From assembly GCA_015067935.1 (NCBI GenBank), contig SVLL01000012.1, forward strand, positions 1 through 39,073: a DNA stretch of 39,073 nucleotides, written 5' to 3'. This document shows, piece after piece, positions 16,777 to 23,190 of the stretch (positions within the stretch are counted from its first letter, which is position 1; the number at the start of each line of letters is the position of its first letter). The stretch comes from Oscillospiraceae bacterium (GTDB lineage: Bacteria; Bacillota; Clostridia; Oscillospirales; Oscillospiraceae). The position numbers were made by a program, and so were the translations under genes. Under the pieces are notes generated by a model. That model was not told the origin of the DNA and searched no databases. It saw only the letters and a program-made list of their open reading frames with translations.

Positions 16777-17750
16777 AGCGTTACCTCGTCCGCGGCCTTC
16801 TGGATCAGCAGAACCTGACGCTGGGATTCCAGAATTTCTGCAGTGTTCAGCAGACAAGGCTCGCCTGCGATCATCTTGGGCAGATCGTCAAGATACCGGG
16901 AGCGGACGAACTGGCAGGGGAATTCCTCACAGACACCGTCTTTGTACAAACAGGTCTTGCTTTCGGCCATATTGAAGTGGATCATACCGCCAATGCCCCA
17001 GAAATAGAAATCCCAGTAGGTGGGCAGGATGCCGTTGAAACGGGGGGCGGCATAGGACACATCCGCGGTCAGAGCTACGCCCTCCATATCCGCCATAAAC
17101 TGGGCACAGTCGGGGAAATTAGGAGCCTTGACCGCATAAGCATTCCAAGTCTTGGCGCAATCGATCCGGGTCAGGTTCTTGCCGGTGATGAAGCGCACCA
17201 AGTCCACACCGTGAATGGCAATGTCATTGATGGTGCCGCCATGCTTGCCGCCTTCGAAATACCACTTGGGGCGGTTTTCAAAGCTCAGACCGTGCTGACC
17301 GGTAAAGGTGGCAATCTTGACCTCGCCGATTGCACCGCTTGCGATCAGCTCCTTGGCTTTTGTGCTCTGCTCCATATACCGCAGGTCCAGCATACAGCAA
17401 ACCTGCAGATTCTTTTCCTTGACAAGACGCTCAATTTCGTCCAGCTCGGAAAGATCGGTACAAAGCGGCTTGTCACAGATGACATGCTTGCCGTTTTTCA
17501 GTGCTTCGATGACCAGCTGACCCCGCTTGGTGTAGTAATCACCGATGGCAACCACTTCCACATTGGGGTCGCTCACCAGAGCGGAATAGGTATCATAGCA
17601 AAAGTCGGCGTTTTGCTCTTTGATGATTGCCTCACGGGTGGCATCATCCTCTTCCCAGCAGCCCAAAATAGTGGTTTCGGGATGCTCAAGAGCATTTTGG
17701 TACAAAGAGAGAATATGACCGTGGCGGAAGCCTGCAAAAGCAATGCGCAT
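16773..17750 (-). CDS. Gfo/Idh/MocA-family oxidoreductase
   Basis: This 325-residue protein has an N-terminal NAD(P)-binding Rossmann domain (MRIAFAGFRHGH, then CDKPLCTDLSEL in place of the common EKP motif) and the C-terminal alpha/beta substrate domain with a GGTINDIAIHGVDLVRFITG segment holding the conserved Asp and His. Such enzymes oxidise or reduce sugars, inositols and related polyols; this one's substrate is not known. A GAGGT site lies 7 nt before the ATG. It is co-transcribed with the NagA-like gene, which overlaps its stop, and is divergent from the creatinase-like operon, which hints at a shared pathway. Confidence 0.9.
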   Translation of the reverse strand: MRIAFAGFRHGHILSLYQNALEHPETTILGCWEEDDATREAIIKEQNADFCYDTYSALVSDPNVEVVAIGDYYTKRGQLVIEALKNGKHVICDKPLCTDLSELDEIERLVKEKNLQVCCMLDLRYMEQSTKAKELIASGAIGEVKIATFTGQHGLSFENRPKWYFEGGKHGGTINDIAIHGVDLVRFITGKNLTRIDCAKTWNAYAVKAPNFPDCAQFMADMEGVALTADVSYAAPRFNGILPTYWDFYFWGIGGMIHFNMAESKTCLYKDGVCEEFPCQFVRSRYLDDLPKMIAGEPCLLNTAEILESQRQVLLIQKAADEVTL

Positions 17751-17794
17751 AAAGAAAACCTCACTTTCAAAAATGGTGTTTTTTTGCTTGCCTT

Positions 17795-17823
17795 ATTCTA
17801 CCATAGCAGTATCAAAAAAACAA
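17795..17823 (-). promoter_or_regulatory. Promoter of the oxidoreductase/NagA-like operon
   Basis: On the minus strand TTGTTT (17823-17818) and TAGAAT (17800-17795) are 17 bp apart, 45 bp before the oxidoreductase start. Confidence 0.55.
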
Positions 17824-17895
17824 GGCTTGTTGCAATTTTTCTATGTTGTTTCAGGTAAAATGATACAAAACGCAAGATATTCGCCCTAACCGCTA

Positions 17896-17925
17896 TTGAC
17901 ATATTGCACGACGGAATGATAAAAT
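17896..17925 (+). promoter_or_regulatory. Promoter of the creatinase-like operon
   Basis: A consensus TTGACA (17896-17901) is followed, after 18 bp, by TAAAAT (17920-17925). The operon start is 46 bp downstream behind GGGAGG (17958-17963). Between this and the divergent promoter lie about 70 bp where a shared regulator could bind; I see no clear operator. Confidence 0.65.
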
Positions 17926-17971
17926 AGAAACCAGCAAAAACCTGAAAATTTTTATTTGGGAGGATACATAA

Positions 17972-19144
17972 ATGTACGGTAAAATCCGCATTCCTGATCA
18001 CGAATACAAAGAGCGCGTTCAGCGCGCTGCTGCCATTTTGCAGCGCAAGGGCATTGATGTACTGATCGTCAACGGCACCGAGTCTGACTACGCAAATCCC
18101 CGCTATTTCTCCGGTTTCTGGCCTCTGTTTGAGCGCAGCGGCGTGGCAATTGCCGCCAACGGTGATGCTGCTCTGCTGGTTGGTCCCGAGTCCAGCGTCT
18201 TTGGCGCAGACCGCAACCGTCTGGACAAGATCTTTGTCCTGACCGCTTACCGCGAGGGCGCAGACCCTGCATATCCCGAGCTGGTGCCCGACACCTTCCA
18301 GGATGTGTTCAAGTCTCTGGGCGTTACCGGCAAGAAGATCAAGATCGGTGTGGCATCCTATCTGGATACCTCCGTTGTCATCTTCAACGCCATTCGGGAA
18401 GCTTTCCCCGAGGCTGAGATCGTCAATGCCGGCGATGTGATGGTAGAACTGCGTTCCATCAAGTCCGAAAACGAGCTGGCTTGTCTGCGTGAGGGCTACC
18501 GGATCGCCGAGCTGGCCAGCCAGGAAGTCATCAAGCGCATTCAGCCCGGTATGACCGAGCTGCAGATGGTCGGTGTTGCCCAGCAGATGATCTATGAGCA
18601 CGGTGCTGAGTACGAAGGCCTGCCCATGTATGTCTTCTCCGAGGCTTCCACCCGTCACGCCATCTCCCGTTCTTCCTACCGTAAGTTTGAGAAGGGCGAT
18701 ATCGTTCAGCTGAACCTGTCCGCCAAGATCGACGGCTACTCTGCCGCAATCGGCTATCCCGTGGTTCTGGGCAAGCTGGAAGGCAAGCGTCGTGACATCG
18801 TTCTGTTCGGCCGTGAGGCCCACTTCTGGACGCAGGATCAGGTCAAGGCCGGCGTACCCGCTGCCGACATTGCCAAGCGGTTCTATCAGTATTACTGCGA
18901 CCACGGCTTTAAGGATAACTTCGTCTATGGCCCCCTGCACGGCACCGGCCTGATCGAAGTGGAAGCTCCTTGGGTTGAGACCAGCTCCACCTATGACCTG
19001 AAGCCCAATATGACCTTCCAGATCGATACCTACATTTCCACCGACACCTTCGGTGTCCGCTGGGAGAAGGGTATCGCTGTGACCGAGACCGGCTGTGATA
19101 TCCTCAGTCCCGAGATCGGCACTCTGTACGAACTGGAGTTTTAA
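17972..19144 (+). CDS. M24-fold creatinase-like protein lacking metal ligands
   Basis: This 390-residue protein has the two-domain layout of creatinase/prolidase proteins: an N-terminal creatinase_N domain (about 1-155) and a C-terminal pita-bread domain (about 165-390). In M24 metallopeptidases the first metal Asp lies in a DxG...GYxSD stretch. Here the stretch is QLNLSAKIDGYSAAIG (near 246-261), so the first Asp is Asn248 and the second is Ala. His323 (HGTG) and Glu365 (RWEKG) remain. Creatinase, which hydrolyses creatine to sarcosine and urea without metal, shows the same kind of Asp loss (known family property, from memory). A non-metallo hydrolase on a small guanidino or amide substrate is therefore more likely than a peptidase. 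It leads an operon with a creatininase-family gene, after an internal terminator. Confidence 0.8.
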   Translation: MYGKIRIPDHEYKERVQRAAAILQRKGIDVLIVNGTESDYANPRYFSGFWPLFERSGVAIAANGDAALLVGPESSVFGADRNRLDKIFVLTAYREGADPAYPELVPDTFQDVFKSLGVTGKKIKIGVASYLDTSVVIFNAIREAFPEAEIVNAGDVMVELRSIKSENELACLREGYRIAELASQEVIKRIQPGMTELQMVGVAQQMIYEHGAEYEGLPMYVFSEASTRHAISRSSYRKFEKGDIVQLNLSAKIDGYSAAIGYPVVLGKLEGKRRDIVLFGREAHFWTQDQVKAGVPAADIAKRFYQYYCDHGFKDNFVYGPLHGTGLIEVEAPWVETSSTYDLKPNMTFQIDTYISTDTFGVRWEKGIAVTETGCDILSPEIGTLYELEF

Positions 19145-19149
19145 TGCAG

Positions 19150-19179
19150 GAAGGCCCACAGAAACTGTGGGCCTTTTTC
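19150..19179 (+). terminator. Strong terminator inside the creatinase-like operon
   Basis: A perfect 10-bp stem (19152-19161 with 19165-19174) with an AAA loop is followed by T5. It lies 6 bp after the creatinase-like gene and just before the ribosome site of the next gene. No promoter is evident after it, so it probably sets a lower level of transcription for the three downstream genes. Confidence 0.85.
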
Positions 19180-19200
19180 CTCTTGAAAGGAGAATGAACC

Positions 19201-19938
19201 ATGCAAATGATCAATATGTTCTATGAACAGCTGGAGGATGCCAAGAACCGCAAGGTTCCCTTTGTCATTCCTATCGGCACCATTGAATACCACGCAAACC
19301 ACGCTTCCTGCGGTACGGACACTATGGTCATCAACGGCTGCCTGCGGGAACTGGAAAAGGAAAAGGAGATCGTTATCTGTCCGCCCATCTGGTATGGTGT
19401 GGCCAGCTATGCGGTGTGCACCCCCCGTCCCGGTCATATCCATGTGGACGAGGACGCCTATTTTAACTATATCTACTGCATTCTCAAGTCTATGATTTAC
19501 GGCGGCATCAAGAATATCTACTGCGTGCCCCATCACCAGACGGAAAATGCAGGCCTTATGCCTATGACCATCGCCTGCCATAAGGCCGCCAAGCGGATCG
19601 CTATGGAGTATATGGAAGAGACCATGGGCAAGGGCTGGTGGGGCAGCGATGCTTACGCTTCCTATTATGAAGATCTGGGAAGCGAAGACGATCCCTTCAA
19701 CTACATCAAGGTAATTCCTCTGATCGGTGCCGATGCCCAGAAGAAGTGCGGTGGCTTTGATCACGCCGGCAAGTGGGAAACCTCTCTGATGATGGGCACT
19801 TATCCCGAAAATGTGGATTTGAGCCGCTGCGAAAAGAATACCGAGTGGTTTGCCGCCAGCGCGGTGGAAGCCAGCGAGGAGCTGGGTAAGCATATGGTGG
19901 CGTGTACCCTGGAATGGCTCCGGGAAGCCATTGTATAA
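19201..19938 (+). CDS. Creatininase-family amidohydrolase
   Basis: The 245-residue protein has the creatininase superfamily layout. The N-terminal metal motif is IPIGTIEYHANHASCGTD, with Glu29, His31 and Asp40 in the positions of the family ligands. A second His-rich motif, VPHHQTEN (His111/112, Glu115), replaces the common NGHGGN, and DHAGKWETS near 187-195 replaces HAGE.ETS. The superfamily hydrolyses cyclic amides (creatinine), formamides, and also the ring of 3-dehydro-scyllo-inosose (IolN), so the substrate cannot be named. An AAAGGAG site lies 8 nt before the ATG. It is 56 bp after the creatinase-like gene, with a terminator between, and 12 bp before the AllA-like gene. Confidence 0.85.
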   Translation: MQMINMFYEQLEDAKNRKVPFVIPIGTIEYHANHASCGTDTMVINGCLRELEKEKEIVICPPIWYGVASYAVCTPRPGHIHVDEDAYFNYIYCILKSMIYGGIKNIYCVPHHQTENAGLMPMTIACHKAAKRIAMEYMEETMGKGWWGSDAYASYYEDLGSEDDPFNYIKVIPLIGADAQKKCGGFDHAGKWETSLMMGTYPENVDLSRCEKNTEWFAASAVEASEELGKHMVACTLEWLREAIV

Positions 19939-19950
19939 GGAGGAAACGAG

Positions 19951-20442
19951 ATGCGTACTGTCAAAGCTGTTCCGATTTCCTACGAGAATTTCGCTCCCTT
20001 CGGTCAGTTCTATACGATGGATGCACCCAAGGGTCACGCTCTGTGCGGCGAGATTCATAAGTTTTTCCCCGATCGTCTGACTGCGGATTGTAATCATCGG
20101 GTGGGATATTCTCCCATTTTGGTAAAAAAGCCGGAGAAGATGATCATCACCCAGCAGGAGTATCACACCACCACTTGGGAAATGATTATGCCGCTTGATG
20201 ACGATATGATCCTGCATGTGGCCCCGGCCTCTGCCGGCGTGCCCGTTACCGAGCAGGCGCAGGCTTTCATCGTACCCAAGCATACGCTGGTGAAGATGAA
20301 TGCCGCTATCTGGCATCTGGCACCCCTGCCTGCAAAGGAAGCGCAGCTGACCGCTATGATCATCCTGCCGGAATGCACCTATGCCAACGACTGCACCGTG
20401 GTGGATTTGACACCCGAGCAGCAATTTGAAATCGTACTGTAA
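19951..20442 (+). CDS. Ureidoglycolate lyase (AllA)-like protein
   Basis: This 163-residue protein resembles the AllA cupin-like family: an N-terminal ISYENFAPFGQF, a central EYHTTTWEMIMPLDDDMILHV (quoted in part), then AFIVPKHTLVKM, the IWHLAPLP motif and a terminal DCTVVDL. AllA releases urea from ureidoglycolate. The match is to overall order and key His/Glu/Trp motifs; the actual substrate may differ. An AAGGAGG site sits 7-8 nt before the ATG. It lies between the creatininase-like and ASRT-like genes with gaps of 12 bp each, clearly one transcript. Confidence 0.7.
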   Translation: MRTVKAVPISYENFAPFGQFYTMDAPKGHALCGEIHKFFPDRLTADCNHRVGYSPILVKKPEKMIITQQEYHTTTWEMIMPLDDDMILHVAPASAGVPVTEQAQAFIVPKHTLVKMNAAIWHLAPLPAKEAQLTAMIILPECTYANDCTVVDLTPEQQFEIVL

Positions 20443-20454
20443 AGGAGATATTTT

Positions 20455-20814
20455 ATGGGTTACGGAAAGAAAGTTTGGGTATTTCCCGATGCTGAGCTGC
20501 CCCCGCTGGGCGCAAATCTGATTCCCGGTCACGAGTCTGTGATCATCACCAACACCGGTGATGAGGACGCACATATTCAGCTGACACTGATCTACACCGA
20601 CAAGGAACCCGTGAAGGTTCCTCTGCTGACCGTCGGTGCCCGTCGGGTACGCTGCCTGCGGACCAATGTAGAGGCTGATTTTGGCCATTGCACTGCAGAA
20701 GTAGGCGAGCAGTATGCCATTATGCTGGAAAGCGATGTGCCCGTGGTGGCCCAGTATGGCCGTGCAGAGCCTCGTGCCGTGAATTTCTACACCACCCCCG
20801 GTTATTGCGAATAA
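20455..20814 (+). CDS. ASRT-superfamily (Anabaena sensory rhodopsin transducer-like) protein
   Basis: This 119-residue protein closely follows the Anabaena sensory rhodopsin transducer fold family (Thermotoga TM1070 is another member, from memory). Landmarks are KKVWVFPDAELPP, GHESVIITNTGDEDAHIQL, YTDKEPVKVPLLTVGARR and VPVVAQYGRAEPRA. There is no membrane segment or signal peptide. The family is a small beta-sandwich proposed in the literature to bind small molecules such as sugars. No rhodopsin gene is here, so a light-signalling role is unlikely; a ligand-binding or enzyme-partner role in the operon is inference. An AAAGGAG site lies about 8 nt before the ATG. It is last in the operon, 12 bp before a terminator. 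Confidence 0.85.
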   Translation: MGYGKKVWVFPDAELPPLGANLIPGHESVIITNTGDEDAHIQLTLIYTDKEPVKVPLLTVGARRVRCLRTNVEADFGHCTAEVGEQYAIMLESDVPVVAQYGRAEPRAVNFYTTPGYCE

Positions 20815-20826
20815 GCTGAAAAACAT

Positions 20827-20858
20827 AAACGCACCACCCGCCGGGTGGTGCGTTTTAA
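20827..20858. terminator. Bidirectional terminator after the ASRT-like gene
   Basis: A 13-bp perfect stem (20827-20839 with 20843-20855) with flanking A and T runs separates the plus-strand operon from the minus-strand gene that ends at 20869. Confidence 0.88.
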
Positions 20859-20868
20859 TGTTGGTGTA

Positions 20869-21363
20869 TCAGTACCCCCAATGGAAAGCGGAAAATTCTG
20901 TGGCGAATTTGGGGTAACTCTCTTTAAAACGGGATAAAAGAGCAGCATCGTCTGTGATCATAAACATACAGGTGCTGTCATAGGCGTAGATTTCACATTT
21001 TGCCAAAGGGTGCTGCAATCTGGGGGCATCCGCGAAGGGGTTATACTGTCCTTCCTGCAAATCATCCATTTGAGGCAGTGCATAATTCAAAATCTCTTCT
21101 TTGCTGTACGCAGCCGGGATGACAGAAAAAACACCCCATATCCATTGGAAATCGTCATCCTCCAACATCTTGACCAAATCCGGAGTGCTGATTAACAAAT
21201 AATTGTCTTTGTCAATCAGCTCCTCGTATTCTTTCTTATGGGGATAGGCGACAATGTCGCTGATTAACCACCAATGGTTTTTATCAGCCAACTCCAAATC
21301 GTACAATACCTTTTTAAGCATCGTATAATACTTGAAATCTTTAGCGGAGATCACCAATTCCAT
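20869..21363 (-). CDS. Hypothetical protein, 164 residues
   Basis: I do not recognise this family. The protein is soluble, acidic and rich in aromatic residues (WWLISDIVAYPHKKEYEEL, DFQWIWGVFSV, FSAFHWGY at the end), with no signal peptide or membrane segment. The start at 21363 is 7 nt after a GAGGAAGG site; an in-frame extension to 21441 runs back into the upstream lipoprotein gene and lacks support. It is last in a YwaF-lipoprotein-hypothetical unit, 22 bp after the lipoprotein gene. Confidence 0.7.
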   Translation of the reverse strand: MELVISAKDFKYYTMLKKVLYDLELADKNHWWLISDIVAYPHKKEYEELIDKDNYLLISTPDLVKMLEDDDFQWIWGVFSVIPAAYSKEEILNYALPQMDDLQEGQYNPFADAPRLQHPLAKCEIYAYDSTCMFMITDDAALLSRFKESYPKFATEFSAFHWGY

Positions 21364-21385
21364 TGGATTCCCTTCCTCTGCGTTT

Positions 21386-21817
21386 TTATTTAAACTCCAG
21401 CGGGATGACCTCTGCTGCAATCTCAAGATTGGTGATGACAACTACAGTGCCGCTTTGGGCAACCTTGTATTCGTTGTCATTCTTTCGCACTTTAATGTAG
21501 TGCTCAGCGTATTTGATCGCCTGATCCTCGGTGGCCAGCTCGATGAACTGACAGTTGGAGCCGGGCTCCTTGGGATCTTCCAGCGCAACACCGCGCTTGA
21601 CCTCAACGGTAAAATTACCGCCGTAGAACCGGATCTCTGCATTGAACATTGCGCTGGCTTCCTTCAGCTGATAGGTCGTGGAATACTCTTGACTGATAAC
21701 CAGCCCCTTGTTCAGCAGCTTGTTGACGCTCTTTGTGGTATCAAAAGTTTCCTTGCATCCGGCAAAAAGCAGGGCAATAACCAACAACAGGGCGGTCAGA
21801 GAAACAATCTTTTTCAT
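21386..21817 (-). CDS. Small lipoprotein of unknown function
   Basis: The 143-residue protein has a lipoprotein signal: MKK, a hydrophobic core, and the lipobox LFAGC with Cys21 as the lipidation site. The mature part (about 120 residues) looks beta-rich, with ending VVVITNLEIAAEVIPLEFK. It would be anchored to the outer face of the membrane. An AAAGGAG site lies 7 nt before the ATG. It is 12 bp after the YwaF-family gene and 22 bp before the hypothetical gene, forming a likely operon. Function is not known. Confidence 0.8.
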   Translation of the reverse strand: MKKIVSLTALLLVIALLFAGCKETFDTTKSVNKLLNKGLVISQEYSTTYQLKEASAMFNAEIRFYGGNFTVEVKRGVALEDPKEPGSNCQFIELATEDQAIKYAEHYIKVRKNDNEYKVAQSGTVVVITNLEIAAEVIPLEFK

Positions 21818-21829
21818 TTTCGGTCTCCT

Positions 21830-22636
21830 TTATTGATTCACAAGCTGCTTTTTCTTTCGGGGCAGCTCCTTGTTTTGCAGATAGTAGATCAGCAGGAAAA
21901 TCAGATATGCACCCAGGCACACGGCAAAGAGATAAATGAAGGTATTCACATACCAGCCGAACCACTCAGAGAACAGAGAGAAGACAGCCAGTGGGGAGTT
22001 GCCGGGGCCTACGAAGAACATATTCATGTTCTCTCCCAGACCAAACTGGACAAAGCAGTTCAGAGCAAAGGCCACAACGCTCAATGCAAGGAAGGCGCAG
22101 GTGGCACTCCGATAATCGCCCATCTGATTGCCGCCCCGACGGGAGAAGCAGATGAACAGACCGATGAACACCAGAAGCATATGCCATACCAGCGCGTGAA
22201 TGGTCAAAAACCAATGTCCGTGGAGCAGGCCCGAGGGCTCAGCAAAGGAAATTGCTCCGCCCAGCAGATTATAGAGCACCATAAAGCTGTACATGCCCCG
22301 TTGTACTCTGGGATTTTTCAGCCACGGAGCAGTGACACACAGATACATTGGGATGCTGCAAAGCTGGAAAGGGAAGTCACCCCAAGCGTATCGGTTATCC
22401 ATCATCACGAAGTAGTAGAAAAACTGCTTAAACACTTCGGAAATAATCAAGACCGTGCCGACGGAAAAGAGAATCCAATGAAAGGCCTTTTCACCGACAT
22501 TGCGCAGCTTCCATGCCAGTATGCCGCACAGCGCAAAGCCGATGAGTGTGTAGAGAATGTGAAACGCACCGTAGGCCGGGGGAGGGGTCATAGGCCAAGC
22601 CATAGATTCAAAAAAGGTATCCAATGCTGTAAGCAT
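21830..22636 (-). CDS. YwaF (TIGR02206/TMEM164-like) integral membrane protein
   Basis: This 268-residue protein has about seven hydrophobic segments. The segment after the third, with RYAWGDFPFQLCSIPMYLC, is the family hallmark, as are SGLLHGHWFLTIHALVWH and the WYVNTFIYLF region near the end. The C-terminal tail is basic (PRKKKQLVNQ) and cytoplasmic. Bacillus YwaF has no established function. An AGGAG site precedes the ATG by 8 nt. It is first of a three-gene unit and lies 53 bp after the RAYT gene; I find no convincing promoter in that gap, so it may also be read from the phosphohexomutase promoter. Confidence 0.85.
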   Translation of the reverse strand: MLTALDTFFESMAWPMTPPPAYGAFHILYTLIGFALCGILAWKLRNVGEKAFHWILFSVGTVLIISEVFKQFFYYFVMMDNRYAWGDFPFQLCSIPMYLCVTAPWLKNPRVQRGMYSFMVLYNLLGGAISFAEPSGLLHGHWFLTIHALVWHMLLVFIGLFICFSRRGGNQMGDYRSATCAFLALSVVAFALNCFVQFGLGENMNMFFVGPGNSPLAVFSLFSEWFGWYVNTFIYLFAVCLGAYLIFLLIYYLQNKELPRKKKQLVNQ

Positions 22637-22689
22637 ATTTTTCTCCTCTCTTTATTGGGTGAAGATTGTGACTCCGCCATTTATGTTTT

Positions 22690-23190
22690 TTAGTTTTCAC
22701 AATATAATTTGTCCAATTCCCATTGCTTGGGATTGTTGACGATGTATTCTGCCAGTGCATCATAATCAACTTGATTACGGACAACATGTTCATAAAATGA
22801 TGTTTGCAACAATTGGCCAATAGGGTGTGATTTGTTACACTCCCGCGTTGTGAGAGATTTAAATGTGCAAACAATATCAGATAGTGTAGGGCGGGGGCTT
22901 GCTCCCGCCGTGTGCTCGCCCAAAATCAGAAGAGCGTGGATATGATTTGGCATAATGACATAGTGATGCATTTGCAAATCCGGGTATCTGTCTGTTAGAT
23001 TCAATAATTGTTGCTGCGCAATGATACCATATTCTGTGTATTGGATTTCGGCGGGAGCAAGCCCCCGCCCTACGATACGGGACAAGAGGCATTTCCGATT
23101 ATGTGTGCAGATGGTGACAAAATATGCGCCTGCAGAACTGTAATCATAACACTTTAAACGCGGATGCTTCCGTTTGGGCAGCTCAGTCAT
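22690..23190 (-). CDS. REP-associated tyrosine transposase (RAYT, Y1-type HUH)
   Basis: This 166-residue protein matches RAYTs: N-terminal PKRKHPRLKCYDYSSAGAYFVT, the HUH motif MPNHIHALLIL (His83, His85), and the C-terminal FYEHVVRNQVDYDALAEYI followed by NNPKQW, which holds the candidate catalytic Tyr (133 or 143). All motifs are intact. RAYTs are single-copy, domesticated relatives of IS200/IS605 transposases that act on REP hairpins. Two loops, GRGLAPA (residues 41-47) and AGASPRPT (95-102), are encoded by a REP-like hairpin and its exact reverse complement. The ATG overlaps the phosphohexomutase stop codon (ATGA, 23190-23187) and has no ribosome site, so translation is probably coupled to that gene. 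Confidence 0.88.
   Translation of the reverse strand: MTELPKRKHPRLKCYDYSSAGAYFVTICTHNRKCLLSRIVGRGLAPAEIQYTEYGIIAQQQLLNLTDRYPDLQMHHYVIMPNHIHALLILGEHTAGASPRPTLSDIVCTFKSLTTRECNKSHPIGQLLQTSFYEHVVRNQVDYDALAEYIVNNPKQWELDKLYCEN
22886..22909 (+). repeat. REP-like palindrome, copy 1 (inside the RAYT gene)
   Basis: A 24-base unit begins GTAGGGCGGG and ends CTCCCGCC. It folds on itself (GGCGGG with CCCGCC, plus inner GC/GC pairs). It is the exact reverse complement of 23050-23073 and encodes the AGASPRPT loop on the minus strand. Confidence 0.85.
23050..23073 (-). repeat. REP-like palindrome, copy 2 (inside the RAYT gene)
   Basis: This is the inverted partner of the unit at 22886-22909, identical over 24 bases, with 140 bp between them. 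It encodes the GRGLAPA loop of the RAYT. I found no further copy in the window by eye. Confidence 0.85.

Noticed and set aside
17972..20442. Confident assignment of a creatinine-to-sarcosine pathway
   Set aside because: The families fit, but superfamily members have varied substrates, key motifs differ, and no urease or sarcosine gene is in the window.
22690..23190. Complete IS200/IS605 insertion sequence
   Set aside because: There is no TnpB, no typical left and right end hairpins flanking the gene, and the protein has RAYT features.
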